This document shows, piece after piece, positions 16,425 to 25,181 of a DNA stretch of 60,597 nt. Position numbers and translations under genes: made by a program. Origin of the DNA: BM520 sp964474455. GTDB taxonomy: Bacteria > Bacteroidota > Bacteroidia > Bacteroidales > BM520. The notes below the pieces were generated by a model. It saw nothing but the letters and a program-made list of their open reading frames with translations, searched no databases and had not been told where the DNA came from. Every line of letters starts with the position of its first letter. Position 1 is the stretch's first letter. Location of the stretch: NCBI GenBank assembly GCA_964474455.1, contig CAYYSU010000013.1:1-60597 (forward strand), in the 5' to 3' direction.

Positions 16425-17205
16425 ATATATTATGCGTTTTAATTATTTGCTCTATTTCTGTATAACTTGTCAAAATATCAGCTTTTTCTTTGCCTACTGC
16501 TATTTCGAGTTCATAATGTGCTGAAGGTTTACCATCTGCCGTTTTTATTGTCCATCCGTCGTCGAGTTGAATGATATCTTTTGTACCCAGGTTTATCATG
16601 GGTTCTATACAGATTGTCATTCCCGCTTTGAGTTTGGATCCTGTTCCCCTGCGGCCAAAGTTAGGCACTTCAGGTTTTTCATGCATGTTTTTTCCTATGC
16701 CGTGACCCACAAGTTCGCGAACCACTCCATATCCAAACTGCTCAACGTACGACTGTATTGCGTAGCCTATGTCTCCGGTACGGTTTCCTGCAACAGCTTT
16801 TTCCACTCCCGTATACAATGATTCTTTTGTACGATCGAGAAGTAATTTTGTTTCAGGCTCTAATTCTCCTATTCCGAAGGTATAAGCTGAGTCGCCATAG
16901 TAGCCATTGATTATTGTACCACAATCAATGGAAACGATATCACCCTCTTTAAGTTCGTACTCTCCGGGGATTCCATGAACGATAGCATCGTTAACGGAGA
17001 TACAGAGTGATGCGGGGAAACCGCCGTACCCTTTAAATCCCGGCAAGGCTCCGTGATCCCTTATGAACTCTTCCGCCAGCGTATCAAGTTCAATAGTTTT
17101 TACGCCGGGGCGAAGATTTTTAGCAACTTCGGCTAATGTTTTACCAACAAGCAAAGAACAATTTCGCAATATTTCAATTTCCTCGTTTGACTTAACTTTA
17201 ATCAT
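16417..17205 (-). CDS. map: Type I methionine aminopeptidase
   Basis: 262 residues. Removes the initiator methionine from nascent proteins. Metal-ligand regions are visible: SIDCGTIINGYYGDSAYTF (two aspartates), the histidine in LVGHGIGKNMHEKP, ICIEPMINLG and the terminal HYELEIAV glutamate. It sits between secY (11 nt) and infA (8 nt overlap), a common order in Bacteroidota. Confidence 0.97.
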   Translation of the reverse strand: MIKVKSNEEIEILRNCSLLVGKTLAEVAKNLRPGVKTIELDTLAEEFIRDHGALPGFKGYGGFPASLCISVNDAIVHGIPGEYELKEGDIVSIDCGTIINGYYGDSAYTFGIGELEPETKLLLDRTKESLYTGVEKAVAGNRTGDIGYAIQSYVEQFGYGVVRELVGHGIGKNMHEKPEVPNFGRRGTGSKLKAGMTICIEPMINLGTKDIIQLDDGWTIKTADGKPSAHYELEIAVGKEKADILTSYTEIEQIIKTHNIYG

Positions 17206-17216
17206 GATTCGTATAA

Positions 17217-18572
17217 TTACATGCCCATTGCGGAGGCACGACCCTTAATACGACCTGATTTTGTTAATCCGTCGTAATGACGCATCAACAGATGACTCTC
17301 AATTTGTTGCAGTGTATCAAGCACTACACCCACAAGGATGAGCAGTGAGGTACCACCATAAAACTGTGCAAACTGAGTTGTTACGCCGAAATTACCAATA
17401 ATTGCCGGCATAATGGCCACAAGTCCTAAAAACATAGAACCCGGGAACGTTATACGCGACATAATGGTGTCAATATATTCTGCAGTTCTACGACCCGGTT
17501 TCACACCAGGGATAAAACCACCATTTTTCTTCATATCTTCTGCCATCTGATTTGGATTAACAGTAATAGCAGTATAGAAGTATGTAAACGCGATAATCAT
17601 CACGAAGAATACTAAGTTATACCAAAAGCCATTTATGTTAGAGAACGTAGCAGCAAAGTTACCCATTGATTCAGAACCGAAGCCTGCAAATGTCATCGGG
17701 AGGAACATAATAGCCTGTGCAAAGATAATAGGCATTACACCAGCAGCATTAACCTTAAGCGGTATATACTGACGAACACCACCGTACTGACGGTTACCAA
17801 CAATACGTTTGGCATATTGCACCGGGATACGCCGTGTAGCCTGCACCAATGCTATACATAGCAGGATAACTACCACGAGGATTACCAGTTCTACCAGGAA
17901 TATTACCATACCACCGCCTTGCGACTCCATACGGGAAACAAATTCTCCAAAGAGAGAGAAAGGCAGACGAGCAATGATACCTATCATGATGATCAAAGAG
18001 ATACCATTACCAAGACCTTTATCGGTAATACGCTCACCGAGCCACATTACAAACATAGTACCTGACACCAGGATAGTGATGGAAGATATCCAGAACCACA
18101 AAGAAGGGGCAGTAACTGTTGGGTCGAAAGGAGCCACAGCTTGCGCCGGAAGTTGGTTCAGAAGGTTTGTAATATAAGCAGGAGCCTGGAACGCTGTTAC
18201 AATAATAGTAAGGTAACGTGTAATCTGAGTCATCTTTCTTCTTCCACTTTCGCCCTCTTTTTGCATTTTCTGGAAATATGGCACTGCCATAGTCAGAAGC
18301 TGAATAACGATAGAAGCAGAGATGTATGGCATGATTCCCAATGCAAAAATAGATGCATTTGCGAAAGCACCACCTGAGAACATATTGAGGAGTCCCAGAA
18401 GACCATCGCTAGCTTGATTTTGCAAATTCACGAGTTGGTTGGGATCGATACCGGGTAATACTACGTGAGTTCCCAGACGGTAAAGTAAAATTATACCGAC
18501 GGTGTAGATTATCCGCGTACGGAGTTCCTCAATCTTAAAAATGTTTCTTATGGTTTGACTAAACTTGCTCAT
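17217..18572 (-). CDS. secY: Protein translocase subunit SecY
   Basis: 451 residues with ten predicted transmembrane helices. Landmarks are RTRIIYTVGIILLYRLG, the plug-proximal FSGGAFANASIFALGIMPYISASI region, GERITDKGLGNGIS and NPNQMAEDMKKNGGFIPGVKPG. SecY forms the channel of the Sec translocon, used by the many exported proteins in this window. It is cotranscribed with the ribosomal genes, 5 nt after rplO. Confidence 0.98.
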   Translation of the reverse strand: MSKFSQTIRNIFKIEELRTRIIYTVGIILLYRLGTHVVLPGIDPNQLVNLQNQASDGLLGLLNMFSGGAFANASIFALGIMPYISASIVIQLLTMAVPYFQKMQKEGESGRRKMTQITRYLTIIVTAFQAPAYITNLLNQLPAQAVAPFDPTVTAPSLWFWISSITILVSGTMFVMWLGERITDKGLGNGISLIIMIGIIARLPFSLFGEFVSRMESQGGGMVIFLVELVILVVVILLCIALVQATRRIPVQYAKRIVGNRQYGGVRQYIPLKVNAAGVMPIIFAQAIMFLPMTFAGFGSESMGNFAATFSNINGFWYNLVFFVMIIAFTYFYTAITVNPNQMAEDMKKNGGFIPGVKPGRRTAEYIDTIMSRITFPGSMFLGLVAIMPAIIGNFGVTTQFAQFYGGTSLLILVGVVLDTLQQIESHLLMRHYDGLTKSGRIKGRASAMGM

Positions 18573-18577
18573 GTAGA

Positions 18578-19024
18578 TCAGATTTTTGTAGCGATACCAC
18601 CAACAGATTCGATTGCTTTAGTTGCTGAGCTGCTAAAAGCGTGCGCAGTAACGTCTAGTTTTGCTTTAAGTTCTCCGCGACCAAGGATTTTCACCAGGTC
18701 GTTTTTAGAAACGAGACCATATTGTCTCAGGGTTTCAAAGTCTATAGCTTCGAGGTTGTATTTTTCAGCCAGGTATTGAAGAGCATCAAGATTGATACTC
18801 TTATACTCTACACGGTTAATATTCTTAAATCCGAATTTAGGAACTCTTCGGTATAGAGGCATCTGCCCACCTTCAAAGCCCATTTTCCGGCTATAACCTG
18901 AACGTGATTTGGCTCCTTTGTGCCCACGAGTAGAGGTGCCGCCACGGCCTGAACCCTGGCCTCTGCCAATACGTTTACGGCTTTTTATTGAACCGCTAGC
19001 TGGTTTAAGATTACTCAGATCCAT
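18578..19024 (-). CDS. rplO: 50S ribosomal protein L15 (uL15)
   Basis: 148 residues. The glycine/arginine-rich extended N-terminus (RIGRGQGSGRGGTSTRGHKG) that threads into 23S rRNA and the GFEGGQMPLYRRVPKFGF segment are diagnostic. It lies between rpmD and secY. Confidence 0.98.
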   Translation of the reverse strand: MDLSNLKPASGSIKSRKRIGRGQGSGRGGTSTRGHKGAKSRSGYSRKMGFEGGQMPLYRRVPKFGFKNINRVEYKSINLDALQYLAEKYNLEAIDFETLRQYGLVSKNDLVKILGRGELKAKLDVTAHAFSSSATKAIESVGGIATKI

Positions 19025-19057
19025 ATCTAATATTGTTATAATCTATTAATAAATGAG

Positions 19058-19237
19058 TTATACTTCTTCAACACTTACCAGATGGCGAACTTTGTTAATC
19101 ATACCCAATACCTGAGGAGATTGTTCATGTTCTACTGTCTGATGCATTTTACGCAGTCCCAGTGCAGCCATTGTTCGTTTCTGACGTTCAGGTCGACCGA
19201 TGATACTGCGAACCTGTGTAATTTTTATCTTTTTCAT
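19058..19237 (-). CDS. rpmD: 50S ribosomal protein L30 (uL30)
   Basis: 59 residues from the ATG at 19237 (MKKIKITQVRSIIGRPERQK), the typical L30 length; a TTG 12 nt further upstream would add four residues without family support. Contains ALGLRKMHQTVEH and ends HLVSVEEV. Located between rpsE and rplO. Confidence 0.96.
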   Translation of the reverse strand: MKKIKITQVRSIIGRPERQKRTMAALGLRKMHQTVEHEQSPQVLGMINKVRHLVSVEEV

Positions 19238-19260
19238 TCTCAAGTTCAATTTAGGGTTTA

Positions 19261-19779
19261 TTAACCATTAAATACCTGATCAAGTGTGATACCACGAAGC
19301 TGAGCGATAGTATTAGGATCGCGCATTTTCGTAAGTGCATCAAAGGTAGCTTTTACCACTGAGTGAGGGTTAGAAGATCCTTTAGATTTGGCAAGAACAT
19401 CTTTCAAGCCTACACTTTCAAGTACTGCACGCATGGCACCACCTGCCAGTACTCCTGTACCGGGTGCTGCTGGCTTAATCAGAACTCGTGCTCCAGAGTA
19501 CTTACCTTCCATAGCATGGGGTACAGTACCGTGAAGAACAGGCACCTGAATAAGGTTTTTCTTTGCATCATCTACGCCTTTAGCGATAGCGGCAGTTACT
19601 TCTTTAGCTTTTCCAAGGCCAAAACCTACTACACCATTTTCATTTCCTACCACAACGATAGCTGAAAAGCTGAAGGTACGACCCCCTTTGGTAACTTTCG
19701 TTACACGCTGGATGCTTACGAGCTTATCTTTAAGCTCTATCTCACTTGATTTTACTCTTTTTATATTTGCGTCTGACAT
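19261..19779 (-). CDS. rpsE: 30S ribosomal protein S5 (uS5)
   Basis: 172 residues with the double-stranded RNA-binding-like N-terminal domain (ELKDKLVSIQRVTKVTKGGR, FSAIVVVGNENGVVGFGLGKA) and the C-terminal ribosomal S5 domain (RVLIKPAAPGTGVLAGGAMR). S5 supports decoding accuracy and mRNA entry. It lies 6 nt after rplR. Confidence 0.98.
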   Translation of the reverse strand: MSDANIKRVKSSEIELKDKLVSIQRVTKVTKGGRTFSFSAIVVVGNENGVVGFGLGKAKEVTAAIAKGVDDAKKNLIQVPVLHGTVPHAMEGKYSGARVLIKPAAPGTGVLAGGAMRAVLESVGLKDVLAKSKGSSNPHSVVKATFDALTKMRDPNTIAQLRGITLDQVFNG

Positions 19780-19785
19780 AGTGAT

Positions 19786-20142
19786 TTAGAATTTAAGTCC
19801 ACCTTCTCTAGCCGCTTCAGCTAAAGATTTTACTCTACCATGATACAAATAGCCGTTACGATCGAAAACAACTGTTTCGATGCCGGCATTTTTTGCAACC
19901 TCTGCGGCTTTTTTTCCTACCATGACAGCTTGTTCTGTTTTGGTACCTTTTTGATCAGCGATTTCAGGGAGTTTAGATGAAACACTCACCAGAGTGTGAC
20001 CCTGAACATCATCAATAAGTTGAACATAAATCTCCTTATTGCTTCTGAAAACGCTCATTCGTGGTCGGTCTGCGGATCCGGATACGACTTTTCTTATCCG
20101 TTTTTTGATCCGATACCTTCTGTACTGCTTTTTGTTTTTCAT
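19786..20142 (-). CDS. rplR: 50S ribosomal protein L18 (uL18)
   Basis: 118 residues from the ATG at 20142; a TTG at 20154 would add four residues. Recognised by RYRIKKRIRKVVSGSADRPR, MSVFRSNKEIYVQLIDD, ARGIETVVFDRNGY-like C-terminal sequence and the final LAEAAREGGLKF. L18 binds 5S rRNA. Between rplF (64 nt) and rpsE. Confidence 0.97.
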   Translation of the reverse strand: MKNKKQYRRYRIKKRIRKVVSGSADRPRMSVFRSNKEIYVQLIDDVQGHTLVSVSSKLPEIADQKGTKTEQAVMVGKKAAEVAKNAGIETVVFDRNGYLYHGRVKSLAEAAREGGLKF

Positions 20143-20206
20143 TGCTTTGCTCAATGTTAATGGCTGTTTCCGTTTTTATGCGGCATTAACCATGTTAACA
20201 GTGTTA

Positions 20207-20761
20207 TTACTTCTCAGCTGATTTACCCGCTTTTTTCCTAAGCTCTTCACCAACGAATTTAATACCTTTTCCTTTATAAGGTACAGGCTTACGCATTGCA
20301 CGTATTTTTGCTGCTACCTGACCCAGGAGCTGCTTATCGTGTGATGTGAGGGTTAATACCGGGCTTTTACCTCTTTCAGCTATGGCTTCAGCTTTCACTT
20401 CAGCAGGGAGCTCAAAGAAAATACTATGTGAATATCCTAATGACATTTCCAGAACCTGTCCTTCAACAGTTACTTTATAACCTACACCAACAAATTCCTG
20501 TTTGATGGTGTAACCTTCAGAAACGCCAGTTACCATATTGTTTATTAGTGAGCGATATAGACCATGCATTGCGCGATGAGCTTTCTCATCGGTGCTGCGT
20601 TCCACATTGATGTTACCATCTTCTACCTTAACGGCAATTTTTGGATCGACTTGCTGGCTCAATTCGCCGAGTTTTCCCTTTACGGTCACCACATTAGCAT
20701 CAGAAACTGATACCTCTATGCCTGCCGGAATTGTTATGGGTAATTTTCCTATTCGTGACAT
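20207..20761 (-). CDS. rplF: 50S ribosomal protein L6 (uL6)
   Basis: 184 residues: two homologous alpha/beta domains, starting MSRIGKLPITIPAGIEV and ending with the signature KPVPYKGKGIKFVGEELRKK. L6 sits near the factor-binding centre. An AAGGAG Shine-Dalgarno-like sequence lies 7 nt upstream of the ATG, which is unusual in this phylum. Confidence 0.98.
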   Translation of the reverse strand: MSRIGKLPITIPAGIEVSVSDANVVTVKGKLGELSQQVDPKIAVKVEDGNINVERSTDEKAHRAMHGLYRSLINNMVTGVSEGYTIKQEFVGVGYKVTVEGQVLEMSLGYSHSIFFELPAEVKAEAIAERGKSPVLTLTSHDKQLLGQVAAKIRAMRKPVPYKGKGIKFVGEELRKKAGKSAEK

Positions 20762-20774
20762 CTTACTCTCCTTA

Positions 20775-21173
20775 TTAACTTACGTAGCATAATACTTCAC
20801 CACCAACATGCTCATTTTTAGCTTCTTTGTCTGTCATCACACCTTTAGAAGTTGAAAGGATTGCGATACCAAGGCCGTTAAGCACGCGGGGTAGTTCATC
20901 AGCGCCAACATACTGGCGTAATCCTGGTTTGGACACACGAGTAAGTTTTGTAATCGCCGGAACCTTTGTTGCCGGATGATATTTGAGGGCAATTTTTATT
21001 ACTGCCGGAAAAACATCATCTTCGAATTTATAATTCAGGATATATCCTTTTTCATAAAGGATCTCGGTCATTCTTTTTTTAAGATTAGAGGCCGGCATTT
21101 CCACAACCCTGTGCTTAGCAAGGATTCCGTTGCGAATGCGTGTCAAATAATCTGATATTGGATCTGTAACCAT
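20775..21173 (-). CDS. rpsH: 30S ribosomal protein S8 (uS8)
   Basis: 132 residues starting MVTDPISDYLTRIRNGILA, with the C-terminal NGLGIAILSTSKGVMTDKEA motif typical of S8. S8 organises the central domain of 16S rRNA and in E. coli represses the spc operon; I cannot identify its mRNA target here. Confidence 0.98.
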   Translation of the reverse strand: MVTDPISDYLTRIRNGILAKHRVVEMPASNLKKRMTEILYEKGYILNYKFEDDVFPAVIKIALKYHPATKVPAITKLTRVSKPGLRQYVGADELPRVLNGLGIAILSTSKGVMTDKEAKNEHVGGEVLCYVS

Positions 21174-21217
21174 CTCTTTGTTCTTTAATAATTATTAATC
21201 AATAATTATACGCGCGT

Positions 21218-21487
21218 TTACCAACTTGCTTTTTTAATACCAGGGATCAAACCAGAGAGTGCCATTTCCCTAAAATTGATACGGGAAACTCCAAACTGAC
21301 GCATATATCCTTTAGGACGACCAGTGATCTGACAACGGTTATGTAGTCGTACAGGTGAAGCATTTTTAGGAAGTTTTTGTAATCCTTCGTAATCACCTGC
21401 TGCTTTTAATGCTGCTCTTTTATCGGCGTATTTGGCTACGAGTTTTTGGCGTTTTACCTCGCGCGCCTTCATTGATTCTTTTGCCAT
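21218..21487 (-). CDS. rpsN: 30S ribosomal protein S14 (uS14), zinc-free form
   Basis: 89 residues from the ATG at 21487 (MAKESMKAREVKRQKL), directly after the rplE stop. It is the long C-minus type of S14, without the CxxC zinc knuckles, and ends with RCQITGRPKGYMRQFGVSR and GIKKASW. Needed for 30S head assembly. A frame extension to 21526 runs into rplE and is not used. Confidence 0.97.
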   Translation of the reverse strand: MAKESMKAREVKRQKLVAKYADKRAALKAAGDYEGLQKLPKNASPVRLHNRCQITGRPKGYMRQFGVSRINFREMALSGLIPGIKKASW

Positions 21488-21488
21488 A

Positions 21489-22052
21489 TTATTTCGGGTT
21501 ATTTTGATTCTTGAATGGTAATCCAAATGCTTTTAGAAGTGCCAGGCACTCCTTATCAGTTGGTGCAGTAGTAACAAAAGTAATATCCATACCGTTAATT
21601 TTATTCACTTTATCGAGAACAATCTCCGGGAATATAATCTGTTCTGTTACACCAAGAGTGTAGTTACCACGGCCATCGAAGCCTTTATCCGAGATACCGC
21701 GGAAGTCACGAATACGTGGGATAGCTACAGAAACAAGACGATCGAGGAATTCGTACATACGTTCACCACGCAGAGTAACACGAACACCCACAGGCATATT
21801 CTTACGCAATTTGAAGTTAGAGATATCTTTCTTCGAAACTGTAGAGACAGCCTTCTGACCAGCGATCATTGACATTTCATCTATTCCATAGTCGATTAGT
21901 TTCTTATCAGCAATGGCTTCACCGAGGCCTTGGTTCAGACAAATTTTCTGCAGCTTAGGGGCTTGCATAATACTTTTATACTGAAACTCTTCATTAAGAG
22001 CAGGAATAATCTCCTCGGTATATTTTGTTTTTAATCTAGGTGTATATTTCAT
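21489..22052 (-). CDS. rplE: 50S ribosomal protein L5 (uL5)
   Basis: 187 residues with KICLNQGLGEA, LRKNMPVGVRVTLRGERMYEF, and RGNYTLGVTEQIIFPE segments typical of L5. It binds 5S rRNA and contacts the P-site tRNA. Its start overlaps the rplX stop by one base. Confidence 0.98.
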   Translation of the reverse strand: MKYTPRLKTKYTEEIIPALNEEFQYKSIMQAPKLQKICLNQGLGEAIADKKLIDYGIDEMSMIAGQKAVSTVSKKDISNFKLRKNMPVGVRVTLRGERMYEFLDRLVSVAIPRIRDFRGISDKGFDGRGNYTLGVTEQIIFPEIVLDKVNKINGMDITFVTTAPTDKECLALLKAFGLPFKNQNNPK

Positions 22053-22372
22053 TACTTAATCTCCTCCCCTGATTTTTTTGAGTAACGAACGAGCTTGTCA
22101 TCTTTACCCAAGCGTCTACCAATTCGGGTTGCTTGACCTGATCCATCTACTACCATAAGGTTAGAGATATGGATAGGTGCTTCTTTTTGGATAATTCCGC
22201 CCTGAGGGTTATCGGCGTTAGGACGAGTATGCTTACTGATAAGGTTTACACCTTCCACGATAGCACGTTCCTTTTTTATTTCGACCACAAGCACACGACC
22301 TTGCTGGCCTTTGGAATCGCCGGATATAACCTTAACGGTATCTCCTTTTTTTATATGTAATTTCCTAGCCAT
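22052..22372 (-). CDS. rplX: 50S ribosomal protein L24 (uL24)
   Basis: 106 residues with the KOW motif near the N-terminus (KKGDTVKVISGDSKGQQGRVL) and KHTRPNADNPQGGI further on. L24 is an early assembly initiator of the large subunit. Overlaps rplE by one base. Confidence 0.98.
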   Translation of the reverse strand: MARKLHIKKGDTVKVISGDSKGQQGRVLVVEIKKERAIVEGVNLISKHTRPNADNPQGGIIQKEAPIHISNLMVVDGSGQATRIGRRLGKDDKLVRYSKKSGEEIK

Positions 22373-22386
22373 AATTTATCTAGTAA

Positions 22387-22755
22387 TTAAAGCACTTCCG
22401 GTGCTAATGAAACGATTTTCATAAAATTATTTTCCCTCAGCTCTCTGGCTACCGGGCCGAAGATACGTGTACCCATCATCTCACCGGATGCATTAAGAAG
22501 TACACATGCATTATCATCGAAACGAATGTATGAACCATCAGCACGACGAATTTCCTTCTTTGTTCTTACCACAACTGCTTTTACCACAGCTCCTTTTTTT
22601 GTGTTGCCAGAGGGGACTGAACTTTTTACAGAAATCACTATTGTATCACCAACAGAAGCATAACGCTTTTTGGTTCCACCCAGGACTCTTATACAGTGCG
22701 CTTCTTTTGCGCCACTATTATCTGCAACTATTAATCTGGACTCTTGCTGTATCAT
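22387..22755 (-). CDS. rplN: 50S ribosomal protein L14 (uL14)
   Basis: 122 residues starting MIQQESRLIVADNSGAKEA, with GDTIVISVKSSVPSGNTKKG and the C-terminal ELRENNFMKIVSLAPEVL. L14 lies at the subunit interface. Two nt separate it from rpsQ. Confidence 0.98.
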   Translation of the reverse strand: MIQQESRLIVADNSGAKEAHCIRVLGGTKKRYASVGDTIVISVKSSVPSGNTKKGAVVKAVVVRTKKEIRRADGSYIRFDDNACVLLNASGEMMGTRIFGPVARELRENNFMKIVSLAPEVL

Positions 22756-22757
22756 AA

Positions 22758-23012
22758 TTATTTAGCTCTTTTTATGATTTCAACTAATCTCCAACATTTG
22801 GTTTTACTCAGCGGGCGGGTCTCCATAATTTTGACCGTATCGCCAATATTACAATCATTGGCCTCATCGTGAGCATGGAACCTGGAAGTTTTCTTAACAA
22901 ACTTTCCGTAGATGGGGTGCTTAACTTTCCGTTCGATTTCCACAACGATAGATTTCTCCATTTTGTTGCTGATCACGACCCCAATCCTTTCTTTTCTCAG
23001 TTTTCTTTCCAT
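22758..23012 (-). CDS. rpsQ: 30S ribosomal protein S17 (uS17)
   Basis: 84 residues, an OB-fold protein: RKERIGVVISNKMEKSIVV, KHPIYGKFVKKTSRFHAHDE and IMETRPLSKTKCWRLVEI. S17 helps assemble the 16S rRNA 5' domain. Confidence 0.98.
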   Translation of the reverse strand: MERKLRKERIGVVISNKMEKSIVVEIERKVKHPIYGKFVKKTSRFHAHDEANDCNIGDTVKIMETRPLSKTKCWRLVEIIKRAK

Positions 23013-23021
23013 GATATACGC

Positions 23022-23228
23022 TTACTTATTTTTTTGCTCTTCAATAGCACGTCTTCTGAGTTCTGTTTTCAGTCGTGCGATGGTACGCTTATATTCCCGT
23101 ATCTTGTTAGGGTTTTCGATCGGAGATACCGCATGGTTCAGTTTCAGTTTTTGAATCTGACTTGTTTCCTGTTCCAGCCTTTCTTGCAGTTCAGGTGTTG
23201 ATAGTTCTATGATTACTTTCTGTTCCAT
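23022..23228 (-). CDS. rpmC: 50S ribosomal protein L29 (uL29)
   Basis: 68 residues from the ATG at 23228 (MEQKVIIELSTPELQERL), a two-helix coiled hairpin ending TIARLKTELRRRAIEEQKNK. L29 sits at the exit tunnel where SRP and trigger factor dock. The longer open frame upstream overlaps rplP and lacks similarity. Confidence 0.97.
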   Translation of the reverse strand: MEQKVIIELSTPELQERLEQETSQIQKLKLNHAVSPIENPNKIREYKRTIARLKTELRRRAIEEQKNK

Positions 23229-23235
23229 TGTGCTT

Positions 23236-23661
23236 CTAGATTTCTTCTGTGTAATCTCTTCTAACAATAAACTTGGTCTTTACGGGTAGCTTTTGAGCTC
23301 CAAGTCTCATTGCTTCCTTGGCATTTTCCAGTGATACGCCTTCTGCTTCGAAAAGGATACGGCCCGGAGTAACAGGGGCAACATACATCTCTAATGCACC
23401 TTTACCCTTACCCATACGTACTTCGGCAGGTTTACTGGTAATGGGCTTATCGGGAAAAATACGGATCCACAACTGACCTTCACGTTTCATACGACGGGTG
23501 ATAGCCTGACGCGCTGCTTCGATTTGGCGGCCTGTGATCCACGCTTGTTGGAGCGTTTTTATTCCGAATGAGCCGAACACAAGTTGATTACCTCTTCCTG
23601 CATTACCCTTCATTCTGCCCTTCTGGACTTTTCTGTGTTTTGTTTTCCTTGGCTGTAACAT
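23236..23661 (-). CDS. rplP: 50S ribosomal protein L16 (uL16)
   Basis: 141 residues starting MLQPRKTKHRKVQKGRMKG, with the GRGNQLVFGSFGIK and GKGKGALEMYVAPVTPGRIL motifs. L16 positions tRNAs at the A and P sites. Confidence 0.98.
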   Translation of the reverse strand: MLQPRKTKHRKVQKGRMKGNAGRGNQLVFGSFGIKTLQQAWITGRQIEAARQAITRRMKREGQLWIRIFPDKPITSKPAEVRMGKGKGALEMYVAPVTPGRILFEAEGVSLENAKEAMRLGAQKLPVKTKFIVRRDYTEEI

Positions 23662-23691
23662 TATATATACAGGGTTTAATTGTTCAAATTA

Positions 23692-24426
23692 TTAACGTCT
23701 TCTTCCGCCTCTTCCGCCACCGCGTGGGCCACGTCCACCTTGGTTTCCACCTTGGGGGCTACGTGATTTACTTGCTGAACCTTGGGCAAACAGATCGGGT
23801 TTACCATATACCAAGCCTTTACAGATCCATACCTTTATACCGATACGGCCATAGGTAGTATGTGCTTCGGCTTGTGCGTAATCGATATCAGCACGAAGTG
23901 TATGCAATGGAACACGTCCATCTTTATGTTGTTCGCTACGTGCCATTTCTGCGCCACCCAAACGACCGGAGATAAGTACTTTTATACCTTCTGCACCGAT
24001 ACGCATTGTTGAAGCTACTGATGTTTTAATAGCGCGACGATAAGAGATACGGCCTTCAATCTGGCGTGCTATGTTATTAGCAACGATGACGGCATCAAGT
24101 TCAGGGCGTTTAATCTCTGAAATATTGATCTGTACTTCTTTAGAGGTAAGTTTCTTCAGCTCTTCTTTGAGTTTGTCCACTTCCTGGCCACCCTTTCCGA
24201 TAATAATACCCGGACGGGCAGTATGTATAGTAACAGTAACAAGCTTGAGCGTACGTTCAATGATGATGCGCGAGATACCTGCTTTTGCCAAACGGGCATT
24301 CAGATATTTTCTAATTTTGTCATCTTCAATGAGCTTGGCATCAAATTTTTTACCACCATACCAATTAGAATCCCAACCTTTGATGATTCCTAACCTGTTG
24401 CCTATTGGATTCGTTTTTTGTCCCAT
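23692..24426 (-). CDS. rpsC: 30S ribosomal protein S3 (uS3)
   Basis: 244 residues: MGQKTNPIGNRLGIIKGWDS start, KH domain (TARPGIIIGKGGQEVDKLKEE, GxxG loop) and the C-terminal S3 domain (IKVLISGRLGGAEMARSE). The last 30 residues are glycine/arginine-rich (QGGRGPRGGGRGGRRR), longer than in E. coli S3. S3 lines the mRNA entry channel and acts in unwinding. Confidence 0.98.
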   Translation of the reverse strand: MGQKTNPIGNRLGIIKGWDSNWYGGKKFDAKLIEDDKIRKYLNARLAKAGISRIIIERTLKLVTVTIHTARPGIIIGKGGQEVDKLKEELKKLTSKEVQINISEIKRPELDAVIVANNIARQIEGRISYRRAIKTSVASTMRIGAEGIKVLISGRLGGAEMARSEQHKDGRVPLHTLRADIDYAQAEAHTTYGRIGIKVWICKGLVYGKPDLFAQGSASKSRSPQGGNQGGRGPRGGGRGGRRR

Positions 24427-24471
24427 TAAACTATATATCTTTTATGGTTGTATAACCGGTTGACAATCTTG

Positions 24472-24873
24472 TTAATTAATATTCTTATCATCCACAAACA
24501 GGGTAACATGGTTGGAGCGCTTTCTGATACGGTGAGCACGTCCTTGCGGTGCTGGCTGAATACGTTTAAGCATACGACCACTGTCCACAGATACTTCACT
24601 AACGAATAGGTTAGCATCTTCGAGACGGGCACCGTCATTTTTCACTTCCCAGTTGGCAATAGCAGAGCGCAGTAATTTATACATACGGCCTGAAGCTTCC
24701 TTTGGAGAGAATTTCAACACATGTAGTGCTTTTTCTACTTCCATGCCACGGATCATATCTGCTACCAGACGCATTTTGCGTGGAGAGGTAGGGCAGTTAT
24801 TCAGCTTTGCAAAGTACTGGCTTTTTTTTGCCTCTTTTAGCTCTTCTGCTTTATTATGTTTTCTTGATCCCAT
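24472..24873 (-). CDS. rplV: 50S ribosomal protein L22 (uL22)
   Basis: 133 residues; NNCPTSPRKMRLVADMIRG and the extended beta hairpin ending RIQPAPQGRAHRIRKRSNH, which reaches into the exit tunnel and is a known site for macrolide resistance changes, are clear. Between rpsS and rpsC. Confidence 0.98.
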   Translation of the reverse strand: MGSRKHNKAEELKEAKKSQYFAKLNNCPTSPRKMRLVADMIRGMEVEKALHVLKFSPKEASGRMYKLLRSAIANWEVKNDGARLEDANLFVSEVSVDSGRMLKRIQPAPQGRAHRIRKRSNHVTLFVDDKNIN

Positions 24874-24884
24874 TATTCTATCTC

Positions 24885-25157
24885 TTATTTATTCCTTTTA
24901 TTACCTGCATGACCTCTATAGATACGTGTGGGTGAGAATTCTCCCAGCTTATGACCTACCATATTTTCTGTAACATACACGGGAACGAATTGTTTCCCAT
25001 TGTGAACAGCTATGGTTTGACCCACAAAGTCAGGAGAAATCATAGAAGCCCGCGACCAGGTTTTAATCACTGCCTTCTTGGTGGAGTCAGCTTGTGCAAG
25101 TACTCTTTTCTCCAATTTCCAGTGGATATATGGACCTTTTTTCAGTGAACGACTCAT
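24885..25157 (-). CDS. rpsS: 30S ribosomal protein S19 (uS19)
   Basis: 90 residues beginning MSRSLKKGPYIHWKLEKRVL and containing FVPVYVTENMVGHKLGEFSPTR, the diagnostic S19 core. Binds the 16S rRNA head together with S13. Confidence 0.98.
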   Translation of the reverse strand: MSRSLKKGPYIHWKLEKRVLAQADSTKKAVIKTWSRASMISPDFVGQTIAVHNGKQFVPVYVTENMVGHKLGEFSPTRIYRGHAGNKRNK

Positions 25158-25181
25158 ACGATTATTGCTTTATTGAAATAA

